Assembly: GCA_964360255.1 (NCBI GenBank) | Contig: CAYHVK010000006.1 | Location: 1-64,000 of the forward strand | Origin: CAYHVK01 sp964360255 | Lineage (GTDB): Bacteria > Bdellovibrionota > Bdellovibrionia > Bdellovibrionales > UBA1609 | Length of the DNA: 64,000 nucleotides | Direction: 5' to 3' | In this document: piece by piece, positions 41,514-50,035 of the stretch | Position numbering within the stretch: position 1 is the first letter of the stretch | Layout: each line of letters starts with the position of its first letter | Notes under the pieces: generated by a model | The model's database searches: none | Told to the model about the DNA's origin: nothing | What the model saw: the letters and a program-made list of their open reading frames with translations, nothing else | Program-made: the position numbers and the translations under genes

Positions 41514-42881
41514 ATGAAAAGCGTAGTACGTAACATCGCCATATTGATGTTTTTGTCAGGATCTATGAGCGCTGCAAACGCCACAGGTACACCTGCACAA
41601 TCACAACAACAAAATGTTTCCATTGGTATTAACAATGTGAACAACAACACTAACAAGAACACTAGCAATTCATCTAGTACTGCTGCTGCACAAGCTGCCG
41701 CCGCTGCCAAGGCGAAAGCTGCTGCTGCCGCTAAAGCAAAGGCTGTTGTTACAACTCCAGCTCCGAAGCCGGCTCCTAAGCCAGCTGCGCCGAAGCCAGC
41801 TCCATCTGCACAGGCACAAGCTGATGCCAAAGCAAAAGCTGCTGCTGCCGCCGCTGCGAAAGCCCAGGCTGCTGCCGTCGCTAAAAATACTTCGACTTCA
41901 AATTCGTCGTCGTCTTCTTCAAACCAGACAGCTGTAAATTTGCAAACGAGCCAGTCACAAGCCCTTAACAATTCAGGTAATAACTCTGCAACTGGCGGAG
42001 CGGGTGGCGCTGGCGGTGCCGGCGGAAATAGCTCTAGCTTAGCAACTGGCGGCGCTAGTACTGCGACTGTCAAGGGTGGCAATAGCACATCTGGAGTAAA
42101 AAACTCTGGCAATTCTTCAGCCGCACTTAACAACTCAGGTAATGCGACTCTTTCAGACTCTGGTAATTCTTCATCGACTTCATCGTTGAGCAACTCAGGC
42201 AACGCATCACTTAACAACTCTGGTAATGCTTCAGTATCTGATACTGGCAACTCTAACGTGAACATCGAGGGCGACACACTTATTAACACATATGAAGCGC
42301 CTAAAATTCCGGTATCAAGCGCAGCGCCTTCGTTCGCTACAGTTTGCACAGGCGGTATGGCCGGTCAGACAATGAAAATCGGTTTCTCTCAGAGTTCAGT
42401 AACTATGCAATGTAAAGATTTGCTTGATAGTTTCTCGCAACTTGAGTGGCTCGAGCGCACTTGGGCTCTCATCAATAACATCTATGTACCACGCCTTGAA
42501 AAATCAGAGAGACTTAGAATTGCTCTTGAGACTCAAATTACTGAAATCACTCAGAACATCAAGAATGCTGAGCTTGAGCTTAAGAATCCAAACCCTAAAA
42601 ATGATGGTGTAACGGCTGAAATTATCGCAGAAATGCGCCGAGAACTTCAGATTCGCGAACGCAAATTAGAAAAACTCGATGTTGAAGAAGCTGGTATGTA
42701 TGCAGATGTTCAAGATATGTCGTTCCAAGCTAAGGAAGCATTTGGTCGTTCAGCTAAATCAATGAGACACGCGCACTTGAACGTACGCTCTAAGTCGACT
42801 CGTGTTGGTACTTTCTTGGCAAATGCAGCTCAGAATCTTTTCGCTCCACTCGGCTTTATCGCAATTCTTAAAGGAATGTAA
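41514..42881 (+). CDS. Secreted Ala/Lys- and Asn-Ser-Gly-Asn-repeat protein with coiled-coil end
   Basis: 455 aa, start preceded by TAGGAG. The signal peptide (FLSGSMSAANATG) is followed by a Gln/Asn-rich segment, Ala-Lys blocks (AAAKAKAAAAAKAKAV), a Pro-Ala stretch (PAPKPAPKPAAPKPAP), a second Ala-Lys block, and residues 150-255 with about seven spaced NSGN/DSGN units (e.g. KNSGNSSAALNNSGNATLSD). The C-terminal third is different: two Cys (TVCTGG, MQCKDL) and a long coiled coil (EKSERLRIALETQITEITQN). It could be a cell-surface or adhesive protein. The Ala/Ser/Asn bias is encoded by low-complexity DNA that also creates a false minus-strand frame. Confidence 0.85.
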   Translation: MKSVVRNIAILMFLSGSMSAANATGTPAQSQQQNVSIGINNVNNNTNKNTSNSSSTAAAQAAAAAKAKAAAAAKAKAVVTTPAPKPAPKPAAPKPAPSAQAQADAKAKAAAAAAAKAQAAAVAKNTSTSNSSSSSSNQTAVNLQTSQSQALNNSGNNSATGGAGGAGGAGGNSSSLATGGASTATVKGGNSTSGVKNSGNSSAALNNSGNATLSDSGNSSSTSSLSNSGNASLNNSGNASVSDTGNSNVNIEGDTLINTYEAPKIPVSSAAPSFATVCTGGMAGQTMKIGFSQSSVTMQCKDLLDSFSQLEWLERTWALINNIYVPRLEKSERLRIALETQITEITQNIKNAELELKNPNPKNDGVTAEIIAEMRRELQIRERKLEKLDVEEAGMYADVQDMSFQAKEAFGRSAKSMRHAHLNVRSKSTRVGTFLANAAQNLFAPLGFIAILKGM

Positions 42882-42893
42882 TTAAGTCTTTAT

Positions 42894-43484
42894 ATGTTTA
42901 AGCACCTTGTTTTGCTCCTTATTGTGGTTCTCGTGTCTCAGCCCGGTCGGGCTGAGACATTTTTCGTTCAGACTAAAAAGCACGGCGCTATTGAATTTAC
43001 AGCAGAAGCCTACAAAGAGTTTCAAAATTCAAATACGATTAAGAAATCTATCCAGTTACTAATTAAAAAGAAAAAATGTGAGGCTGGCAGAGGCGACCTC
43101 GCTTCAAGCCATGCGGTTCATTATTCTTATGCTTGCGTTATTGGGTATCATCCACACCCTCTTATTTTATTTTCAACTAATCAAAAAGATATAAATCATG
43201 CGAATTTTTACGTCGATTTACTAGATGACGAAATGTTAACTCTCCTGCAGAAGAGAAGCGAATATCAAATAGCTGCAAAAGATAAAGCTTATGCTTCTAG
43301 TAAGAAGAATGGAATTTGGTATCGCCTCACGATCGTTGATGTGCAAGATCCCAAGATTGTGAACGTTGACCTTTCAGATTTTGATTCATTGCTAAAAGAA
43401 ATCGAAGAGCTGGTTGTCGAAAAAGACAGCGTTCCTACTGGACGTCGTCAGGCAAAAAGACCCGTTCTGGCTCGTCGTCACTAA
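42894..43484 (+). CDS. Secreted protein, unknown family
   Basis: 196 aa. The signal peptide MFKHLVLLLIVVLVSQPGRAE precedes a mixed mature domain with two Cys (KKKCEAGRG, YACVIGY) and many charged residues. A Lys/Arg-rich end (TGRRQAKRPVLARRH) follows an acidic helix (LLKEIEELVVEKDS). It begins 12 nt after the repeat-protein gene, so is probably co-expressed. Its last 50 bases overlap the convergent gene at 43435-44484. Confidence 0.75.
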   Translation: MFKHLVLLLIVVLVSQPGRAETFFVQTKKHGAIEFTAEAYKEFQNSNTIKKSIQLLIKKKKCEAGRGDLASSHAVHYSYACVIGYHPHPLILFSTNQKDINHANFYVDLLDDEMLTLLQKRSEYQIAAKDKAYASSKKNGIWYRLTIVDVQDPKIVNVDLSDFDSLLKEIEELVVEKDSVPTGRRQAKRPVLARRH

Positions 43485-44484
43485 TTTTAATCGGCTTAAA
43501 CTTATCTTTAAATACCGAAAGAATGGCCTCACAACCTTGTTTTAAACCTTGGCGAGTGGGCTTTATACGTATCATCTGACTTTCAAACCACGCGAAGTGC
43601 GAGATCAAGGGGATGCCGGCGAAACCGAGTGTGCCGCCAATACCAGCGGTCTTGGGTCCTTTAACTGCAATTGGAAAGCCCATAAAGTAAGTGGTTTTGA
43701 AATCAGTGATCTCTGCGTGCGGAGCCTTATCGAAATGCAAGAAGGCACGCAGACCAAAAAATAATGAAACCGTCGGAGTGATGGCGCGAGTTCCAACCTC
43801 TATGTCGATGTTGTAATGGGTCGACCACTTGGCATTTTTCTCAAAAGAGCGAACCGTATCACGTGATAAAAAACCACCAAAGCCAACAAAAGCGCGTCGA
43901 AAGCCAATTCCAGTTTTCAAGCCGAGTCCTGTGCAAAACCCGAACTTTTGGCATTCGATAATGTCTCGGGCATTTTCGATGATTTTATAATCTACGGCTT
44001 CAAGCATATCTTTAAACACCAAAATACCAAGATCATGTTGAGTGAGGCCACTCTCAACAGTGGGGAGGGTTCGTTCGTAGTTGATCGCGTCACCGCCGAC
44101 GATCACTTTTGTGATTTCTACGGTCGCATCTTTAGCAAATTTCAAAGCGCGACTTTCATTTTTAAAAAAGCACTGGCGCTTTTGCTCTAGCCATCCCAGC
44201 TTGTCGATATGGTTGCGCAATTGCTTTGCGATCTCTTCAAGAATAATGCGACGACGGTTTTTAAAAATCGTGATTTCATCAGGGCTAAAGGCCCAGATGC
44301 GTAAACGCATATCGCGGTTGAGGTGTGAGTCATCAATGGCAATTGATTCGCAGTCTGTGGCTTGAATAGAGAGGGGCTCAAGCTTATATGGCCCGTATAG
44401 CGGAGCGGAATCCACCTGCGCAAAAGCGGGTCTAAGAGCGCTTAATAAAAGCGTGAAAAAAAGTAAAAGCTGTCTAATCTGCAT
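43435..44484 (-). CDS. Secreted protein, unknown family
   Basis: 349 aa from the ATG at the start of the signal peptide (MQIRQLLLFFTLLLSALRPAFA); a frame to 44505 extends upstream. The mature part has a helical region with Cys (DATDCESIAI-like TDCESIAIDD, KRQCFFKN, IECQKFGFC) followed by glycine-rich strands (FCTGLGLKTGIGFRRAFVGFGGFLSR, VKGPKTAGIGGTLGFAGIP). The layout suggests a helical domain joined to a beta-sheet domain in the envelope. The 50-nt convergent overlap with 42894-43484 is long; both frames have coherent signal peptides, so both look real. Confidence 0.75.
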   Translation of the reverse strand: MQIRQLLLFFTLLLSALRPAFAQVDSAPLYGPYKLEPLSIQATDCESIAIDDSHLNRDMRLRIWAFSPDEITIFKNRRRIILEEIAKQLRNHIDKLGWLEQKRQCFFKNESRALKFAKDATVEITKVIVGGDAINYERTLPTVESGLTQHDLGILVFKDMLEAVDYKIIENARDIIECQKFGFCTGLGLKTGIGFRRAFVGFGGFLSRDTVRSFEKNAKWSTHYNIDIEVGTRAITPTVSLFFGLRAFLHFDKAPHAEITDFKTTYFMGFPIAVKGPKTAGIGGTLGFAGIPLISHFAWFESQMIRIKPTRQGLKQGCEAILSVFKDKFKPIKISDDEPERVFLPDDVQ

Positions 44485-44823
44485 GCAGCTGTAGTTACAA
44501 GGCAAGACCTGAGCCAGAGTCTAAGGCAGCTCCGCTTCTGGAGGCGAAAATGGCAATGGAGTTTTTTTATTCTCGGTGACAATTACAGCCCTAATAAGAA
44601 GACTTTTGCGCATACAGACGACGGTCGATATCCGGCAATGGCAGNNNNNNNNNNGGTCTCGCGGGATCTGCCGGGTGGGTCCGGTGGTGCCTTATAGCCC
44701 CCGTCGTCTGTATGCAGCGAACGCTCAGCTAGCCAGGTTGCTTCAATGCTCGCAAATAACTTTTCACCGCAGACATTAGTCCAACCGCATTGAGATCTCC
44801 CTCTGAAAAGCCGATGAAAACCC
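44485..44823. other. Intergenic region with assembly gap
   Basis: 339 bases, including ten N (44645-44654). No gene is supported; frames crossing the N run are spurious. It holds the divergent upstream regions of two secreted-protein genes and the GC-rich inverted repeat noted at 44610-44715. Confidence 0.5.
44610..44715. repeat. GC-rich inverted repeat interrupted by the assembly gap
   Basis: 15-base arms (44610-44624 GCATACAGACGACGG and 44701-44715) are exact complements around a GC-rich interior that contains the ten N. The right half is about three-quarters G+C, well above the surrounding DNA. A strong hairpin here would explain the assembly break. Confidence 0.7.
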
Positions 44824-45978
44824 ATGCTACAAAGATCGGCGCAAGTGCTTTTAGCTTCATTGTTTTTCTTCGTTCACGTGGCCTGTGTGCAAACACCTGT
44901 GGCGCAGCTTCCTGCGCGAGATATCGCGGGCCTTCAGAAAGCTCTCGCTGATAAATGTCGATCTCTTCTTTCTTACAAACCTGAGCAGCAATTTGATTTC
45001 AGTCTTTTCTGCAGCACACGTGATCGTATCGCCAGTGGCGAGCCACTCACTCTCGAGGGTTGGGAGCAAAAAACTCCTGAAGAGTTGATGGCTATTATCG
45101 AAGCTTTTAGTATGGCCAGCTTCGGCACGCAAAAACGCATTGAAGAAGCAAAAATTAAAACTTCTCAAGCGCGTCTGCTTAAAATCAAAATTAAACAGTT
45201 GCAAAAATCGGCCAAGAATCAAGAAAGACGAGTGCGCGAACTTGTCGCTTATTGGTACAAGCTCACCCACGAGCAGTCGGCCTATAGACTTCTTAAAAAT
45301 AATTCTAAAAGCGTTGAGGGACTTTTCGTCAAGATCAGTGAAGCGAAAAGAATTGAGCGTATGGAAGCGGAGCTCGCAAAACGAGGAGCCATTGAAGCCT
45401 TTGAATCGATGGGTTTCTATGGCGACACCAGCTTCTGGCAGAAATACAAAGACTACACTTATAAAAAACGAAATGAAAAAAACTTACTCTTAGCTATTCT
45501 ATTCACGATACCAGCTGTGACTGAGTCTAATATCTTATTTGCTTTCTTTCCGGTTTGGGATTTTTCTAAGGTCGAAAAAATAGCTGATCGCTACCAAGAG
45601 ATCGCGCTTGATCAGGGACATGAAAAAGCTCATGAGATGATTCGTCAAGAATCAAGAATCAAAGGTACATTTTCTACTTATGCCAAACTTGTTGCTCATG
45701 CGGTGAATACTAGTTTTATGGCTGCGCTTATCATGACCGGCGTGGATGCCTATCAAGACCAGCGTCAGGCCGAACGCGAAGTGATCGAAATGTCAGCTAG
45801 CGAGGGCACGCTTGAAGAGATCAATCAAAATTATATGGGCGACTTGGCTGAGAAAATAATTAAGGGCCGCGAAGAAAAATTGGGACGCACTTTATCTGAA
45901 AAAGAGAAGAAGCAAATTCGCGATCAGTTCAATAATGCGCTTCAAGCCGCGAATTCTAAAGCAAACGTAACAAAGTAG
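44824..45978 (+). CDS. Predicted lipoprotein, mainly helical
   Basis: 384 aa. The signal sequence ends VHVACVQTP, a lipobox with acceptor Cys near residue 21. The mature protein is mostly helical: QARLLKIKIKQLQKSAKNQERRVRE is coiled-coil-like, two hydrophobic segments (LLLAILFTIPAVTESNILFAFF; LVAHAVNTSFMAALIMTGV) could insert in membrane, and the C-terminus is charged (SEKEKKQIRDQFNNALQ). It precedes a coiled-coil protein gene (46085) by about 105 nt. This pairing of a larger secreted protein and a small coiled-coil/TM protein mirrors 21203-22816. No enzyme motif. Confidence 0.76.
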   Translation: MLQRSAQVLLASLFFFVHVACVQTPVAQLPARDIAGLQKALADKCRSLLSYKPEQQFDFSLFCSTRDRIASGEPLTLEGWEQKTPEELMAIIEAFSMASFGTQKRIEEAKIKTSQARLLKIKIKQLQKSAKNQERRVRELVAYWYKLTHEQSAYRLLKNNSKSVEGLFVKISEAKRIERMEAELAKRGAIEAFESMGFYGDTSFWQKYKDYTYKKRNEKNLLLAILFTIPAVTESNILFAFFPVWDFSKVEKIADRYQEIALDQGHEKAHEMIRQESRIKGTFSTYAKLVAHAVNTSFMAALIMTGVDAYQDQRQAEREVIEMSASEGTLEEINQNYMGDLAEKIIKGREEKLGRTLSEKEKKQIRDQFNNALQAANSKANVTK

Positions 45979-46084
45979 CTGTAATTTCTTCATCCCACTA
46001 GAGAATGATTACTTTAAAATCTTTAAAGCTCCCACTCTGCAAATTCCAGCAGTAAGCAGCTCTCTCTAAACAAAGGAGTTTAAA

Positions 46085-46624
46085 ATGATGAAGGGTATTT
46101 CTTTAGTTCTAGCGGCTCTATTAATGACGAGCGCAGCTTCAGCTAAAATGACAACTGCAGAAGTTTCTTACATGCAGGCAACGATTGCGAAAGAACAAGA
46201 CAAAATTAACGCACAACAAGTTTTTGTTAGCAAAATTCAAACTGAGTTAGCTGCTAAACAACAAACTCACGCTGTTAAAACTGGCGCTTACCGTGCCGCT
46301 CAGTGGACAACGCTTCCAATCGCTGCTTTTGAATTGGGCCGCCTTGGTTACGCTTTGGCCCACGAAGGTTACCGTGTTGCTCAGTTCGTATTTTTCAGTG
46401 AAAAAGTGGCTGGTACTAAAATTAATGTTCGTAAACAAGTGATCATCGCCTCTACAGCCATGGCCGCTTATTATGGTTCTGACGTATTCAAAAACGAGTA
46501 CCTTGTTGTTGAAACTAAAAACATTGGCCAACTTCAAGGTCAATTGTCTAAAGCTCTTGCTATCCTAGAGGCTCGTCAAGTAGCTCTAGGCAACATGCAA
46601 AAGTTCTTAAACGAACAACTTTAA
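46085..46624 (+). CDS. Secreted/membrane coiled-coil protein, likely paralogue 3
   Basis: 179 aa with AAAGGAG upstream. A signal peptide (LLMTSAASAK) is followed by a coiled coil (QATIAKEQDKINAQQVFVSK), a middle with two hydrophobic stretches (TTLPIAAFELGRLGYALA; QVIIASTAMAAYYG) and a second coiled coil (QLQGQLSKALAILEARQVAL). Layout and size are those of the proteins at 10828-11376 and 21203-21760, though sequence identity is low and the shared ERVK..LK.T element is missing. A strong terminator follows. Confidence 0.8.
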   Translation: MMKGISLVLAALLMTSAASAKMTTAEVSYMQATIAKEQDKINAQQVFVSKIQTELAAKQQTHAVKTGAYRAAQWTTLPIAAFELGRLGYALAHEGYRVAQFVFFSEKVAGTKINVRKQVIIASTAMAAYYGSDVFKNEYLVVETKNIGQLQGQLSKALAILEARQVALGNMQKFLNEQL

Positions 46625-46636
46625 TAGACATAAAAT

Positions 46637-46669
46637 AAAAAAAGGTCGGCTATAAACCGACCTTTTTTT
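46637..46669. terminator. Bidirectional rho-independent terminator
   Basis: 13-bp stem (AAAAAAAGGTCGG and complement) with a 7-base loop between convergent genes 46085-46624 and 46696-47085. It offers T runs in both directions. Confidence 0.93.
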
Positions 46670-46695
46670 ATTGTGCATAAGCTAATTGCGTTTGA

Positions 46696-47085
46696 TTATT
46701 GCCCGTCCGGGCAAACCACAGCACCGACTTTGATTGTACCCTGATCGTCCACTCGAATTGTTGAGGCACATTGTTGAGTCACCTCAGTACGGCAGAAATC
46801 TAGGCTTAATGTCGCGTCGTAAGTCACGTTTAAGAAGAAAGTTAAGTTTCCATTCACATCTTCAGTTGTATAGTAATCAACGAGTTTGTGATTGGCGCTT
46901 TGACCGCCACAATAATTTCCCTCATCAGAGTAAGTTAAATCTTCAACTTTAGAAGTGATAAGAGCTATGGCCACTTTTGAATCCATCGGAATAGATGCAT
47001 CCCAATCAACAATATTGGCTTGTGCCTGAGATAAACTTAATGAGATTGATAAAAAACTAAAAACTGAAAATAGCAGATTTTTCAT
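46696..47085 (-). CDS. Small secreted protein
   Basis: 129 aa from the ATG with AAGGGGG upstream (MKNLLFSVFSFLSISLSLSQAQA signal peptide). The mature part is short and beta-like with four Cys (NYCGGQ, DFCRTEV, QQCAST, VVCPDG) that could form two disulfides. A frame to 47109 is open, but the signal peptide begins at 47085. Single-gene unit. Function unknown. Confidence 0.75.
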   Translation of the reverse strand: MKNLLFSVFSFLSISLSLSQAQANIVDWDASIPMDSKVAIALITSKVEDLTYSDEGNYCGGQSANHKLVDYYTTEDVNGNLTFFLNVTYDATLSLDFCRTEVTQQCASTIRVDDQGTIKVGAVVCPDGQ

Positions 47086-47235
47086 CGAGCCCCCTTTTCT
47101 TGGGGACAAGCTAACAAGAACCTAATTATAAGTAGACTGCATTACCATCATGTTATTATGCGTTTTTCGCATATAGGCCTGTCTAGAGAAAAATGAGAGT
47201 TTGAAAGGCCCACCGAGTGAGCGCTTCAGCGATTG

Positions 47236-47775
47236 TTACGATTTCCTGACCCAAGTCTCGATAGTGAATGGGATTGGCTCAGTACGATGTAATTGTTTTG
47301 AAAGTGTGAAGATTGCTGGGTCTGGGTCTGGATAAGTCGCATCGCCTTGAAAGTCTTGATGAATGCGCGTGAGATAAATCGTATCCACCATATTCACTGA
47401 TTGGCGATAAATTTCTCCGCCACCGATAATGAAAATTTCATTCTGCCATTTGGGCATTTGTTTTTTGCAGTACTCTAAGCCCTCTTCAATGCTCGAAACA
47501 ATAACGACAGGAGCTGTTGCATGGTGCAGTTTTGCTTCACCCTCAGGAGTTCCCTCTAACATATCGACATAATCTTTTTGACGAGTGACGACCACATTTA
47601 AACGATTCGGAAGTGGATGCTCTACCGCTTCGAAAGTTTTGCGCCCCATAATAAGAGCGCGGCCTTTTGTGCGTTCGCGAAACCATTTCATGTCTTCGGG
47701 AATACTCCACGGCAAGTCGCCTTCATTGCCGATAACACCGTTTTTCGCAGCGGCTACGATATGGGCGACCTTCAT
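47236..47775 (-). CDS. folA: Dihydrofolate reductase
   Basis: 179 aa. IVAAAKNGVIGNEGDLPWSIPEDMKWF is the substrate-binding start, RALIMGRKTFEAV the NADPH-binding part and FIIGGGEIYRQSV the dinucleotide motif. It reduces dihydrofolate to tetrahydrofolate, regenerating the cofactor that thymidylate synthase oxidises. Its start overlaps the stop of thyA by ATGA; the thyA-folA pair is a common operon. Confidence 0.96.
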   Translation of the reverse strand: MKVAHIVAAAKNGVIGNEGDLPWSIPEDMKWFRERTKGRALIMGRKTFEAVEHPLPNRLNVVVTRQKDYVDMLEGTPEGEAKLHHATAPVVIVSSIEEGLEYCKKQMPKWQNEIFIIGGGEIYRQSVNMVDTIYLTRIHQDFQGDATYPDPDPAIFTLSKQLHRTEPIPFTIETWVRKS

Positions 47776-48566
47776 ACGGCAACCACAGCTTTGATGTGTG
47801 GATGCGGGTTGTATTCAAGCAATTGGAAGTCTTCAAATTTAAAATCGAAAATATTTTTCACCGCTGGGTTAATGGACATTTTCGGAAGGGGTCGAAGTTC
47901 ACGAGAAAGCTGGAGTCGTGCTTGATCTAAGTGATTCGTATACAAGTGAGCGTCGCCAAAGGTGTGAATAAATTCACCCGGTGCTAAACCGCAAACTTGC
48001 GCCACCATCATAGTGAGTAAAGCGTAGCTTGCGATATTAAATGGCACGCCTAAGAAAATATCGGCGCTACGTTGATAAAGCTGACAAGAGAGTTTGCCGT
48101 TCGCTACGTAGAATTGAAAGAAAGCGTGGCAAGGTGGTAAAGCCATTTTATCAACATCAGAGGGGTTGAATGCCACAACGATGTGACGACGAGAATAGGG
48201 ATTTGTTTTGATCTGCTCAATCACTTTAGAGATCTGATCGATCTGGCCACCGTCTGGAGTCGGCCATGAGCGCCACTGATGGCCGTAAACCGGGCCTAGA
48301 TCGCCGTTTTCATCGGCCCATTCGTTCCAGATAGAAACACCGTTGTCTTGTAAGTATTTAACGTTTGTGTCGCCTTTAAGAAACCAGAGAAGTTCGTGCA
48401 CAACAGACTTCAGGTGAAGCTTTTTCGTCGTGATCATTGGAAAGCCTTCAGACAAATCAAAGCGCATTTGATGGCCGAACACACCAATGGTGCCGGTTCC
48501 TGTGCGATCGTCACGAAGGGTACCTTCGTTAAGTACACGTTCCATCAGTTGATGATATTGTTTCAT
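47772..48566 (-). CDS. thyA: Thymidylate synthase
   Basis: 264 aa, exactly the length of E. coli ThyA, from the ATG behind GGGGGGACATT (MKQYHQLMERVLNEGTLRDDRTGTGT). It has the Arg-rich loop, WNEWADENGDLGPVYG, the active-site Cys in ALPPCHAFFQFYV, RSADIFLGVPFNIASYA and the C-terminal HPHIKAVVAV. It makes dTMP from dUMP using methylene-tetrahydrofolate. It precedes folA in one transcript. The promoter must lie in the 125 bp to the divergent HD gene. Confidence 0.97.
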   Translation of the reverse strand: MKQYHQLMERVLNEGTLRDDRTGTGTIGVFGHQMRFDLSEGFPMITTKKLHLKSVVHELLWFLKGDTNVKYLQDNGVSIWNEWADENGDLGPVYGHQWRSWPTPDGGQIDQISKVIEQIKTNPYSRRHIVVAFNPSDVDKMALPPCHAFFQFYVANGKLSCQLYQRSADIFLGVPFNIASYALLTMMVAQVCGLAPGEFIHTFGDAHLYTNHLDQARLQLSRELRPLPKMSINPAVKNIFDFKFEDFQLLEYNPHPHIKAVVAV

Positions 48567-48691
48567 AATGTCCCCCCAGCGCAAAATGGGCGTGAGCCAT
48601 TAAGACTCGCGCGATCGCTAGTTACACTAGCAAGCAATTGCGGCTAAATCATACCTTGACTCATCTAGCCACCGGTTCTTATAACTTCATC

Positions 48692-50035
48692 ATGGAAATT
48701 CGCGACCCCATACATGGATCAATTGAACTCTCAGATGCAGAATCTTTGGTCCTAGATTCAAGGGTTTATCAGCGTCTCAGACAGATTAAACAATTAGGTT
48801 TTGCCGAATTTAGCTTTCCGGGTGCGACGCACAACCGATTCCTGCATTCTATCGGAGCCGCTCATATTGCGGGCCTCGCTTTTGAAAGTATTTTCAAGGA
48901 ATCAAAATCTAAAGATGAGCCTAAAACCCATTCGTTTAGTAACCCCCAGGCGCGCGCGCGGTTAAAACAAGCTTTAAGATTGGCAGCTTTGCTTCATGAC
49001 GTTGGTCATGGTCCTCTCAGTCATACGACTGAAGAGGTTATGCCTGAACTCAAAACTTTGAAGCTTGAGGCTTATAAAAAGCGTCGCAAAGATGTGAAGT
49101 ACCCGGCTTCGTTAGATGACCCGAATCGCCAGGCCAATCACGAAGATTACACGATTAAATTTATTACGGACTCATCGCTGACGAAAGTTTTGCAAGACAG
49201 TTTTAGTGATATTAAGCCCATTCACATCGCTTGCTTAGTGGATAAAACTCTCGAGTGCCCAGATGATTTTTTTATGGATAAGGGCGTAGACTTCAGATCC
49301 ATTCTTTCTCAGCTTGTATCGAGCGAGATGGATTGCGACCGCCTCGATTATCTCGAGCGCGATGCTTACTTCTGCGGAACTAATTACGGTAAAGTCGAAC
49401 TCAATTGGATTCTGCAGAACCTCACTTATCATCAAATTGATAAAGAGATGTACTTAGCTCTCAATCGTCGCGCGCTCTATGCATTCGATGATTTCTTGAT
49501 TTCTCGTCACCATATGAACTTGATGGTTTACTTCCATCACAAGTCGATCATTTACGAAGAGATGCTTAATCGCTATTTCATTTCGAAAGACTGCACGTTC
49601 TTCTTGCCGGGCGATATCGAAGAGTACACCCAGTGCTCAGATTACGCTTTGTATGAACACTTAGCGAAACAGAAAAATGAATGGGCTCAAAGAATTACCA
49701 ATCGTCATGCGTTCAAAATGCTTTTTGAACTTCACTCGACGGCCGATTCAAAACGTCCGCTTGCGATGCAGAAAGAACTTGAGGGTGAAGGTATTCCGGT
49801 GATTTTTGCTTCTTCAGCCGTGCGTCTTTCAAAATATCATGGCGGCAGCTCGGTTGAGAAAAACTTCCCGATTTATGTCGTAGATCATTACGATAAGCAG
49901 TCTGAGCCTTATCCAATTGAGAAATCCACAAAGATCTTTCAGAAGTACGATGAAATTCGTCGTATTGATCGCCTCTACGTGCCGCCAGAGCTGCACAAGA
50001 AGGCCGAGAAGATCATGATCAGCCGTAAACTTTAA
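48692..50035 (+). CDS. HD-domain phosphohydrolase (dGTPase/YwfO-like)
   Basis: 447 aa from the ATG at MEIRDPIHGSIELSDAE; the frame is open from TTG 48638. VYQRLRQIKQLGFAEFSFPGATHNRFLHSIG and LLHDVGHGPLSHTTE are characteristic of the dNTP triphosphohydrolase-related HD family (SAMHD1/YwfO type). Metal-ligand His and Asp of the HD motif are present (LLHDVGHG), and SEMDCDRLDYLERDAYFCG carries the second Asp. Such enzymes hydrolyse (d)NTPs. The gene lies next to thyA-folA, suggesting nucleotide pool control. The stop overlaps the convergent hydrolase gene (TTAA). Confidence 0.9.
   Translation: MEIRDPIHGSIELSDAESLVLDSRVYQRLRQIKQLGFAEFSFPGATHNRFLHSIGAAHIAGLAFESIFKESKSKDEPKTHSFSNPQARARLKQALRLAALLHDVGHGPLSHTTEEVMPELKTLKLEAYKKRRKDVKYPASLDDPNRQANHEDYTIKFITDSSLTKVLQDSFSDIKPIHIACLVDKTLECPDDFFMDKGVDFRSILSQLVSSEMDCDRLDYLERDAYFCGTNYGKVELNWILQNLTYHQIDKEMYLALNRRALYAFDDFLISRHHMNLMVYFHHKSIIYEEMLNRYFISKDCTFFLPGDIEEYTQCSDYALYEHLAKQKNEWAQRITNRHAFKMLFELHSTADSKRPLAMQKELEGEGIPVIFASSAVRLSKYHGGSSVEKNFPIYVVDHYDKQSEPYPIEKSTKIFQKYDEIRRIDRLYVPPELHKKAEKIMISRKL

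Noticed and set aside
41650..42290. Short repeats that might be a CRISPR array
   Set aside because: The repeats are degenerate codon repeats in a single reading frame, without unique spacers of even length.
41471..42349. 292-codon minus-strand frame rich in Leu/Glu/Ala
   Set aside because: It is the complement of the Ala/Lys- and Ser/Asn-repeat gene; low-complexity codons on the plus strand keep it open. It has no ribosome-binding site and the plus-strand protein has a signal peptide.
44576..44825. Frames crossing the unknown bases
   Set aside because: They contain undetermined residues and depend on an arbitrary gap length.
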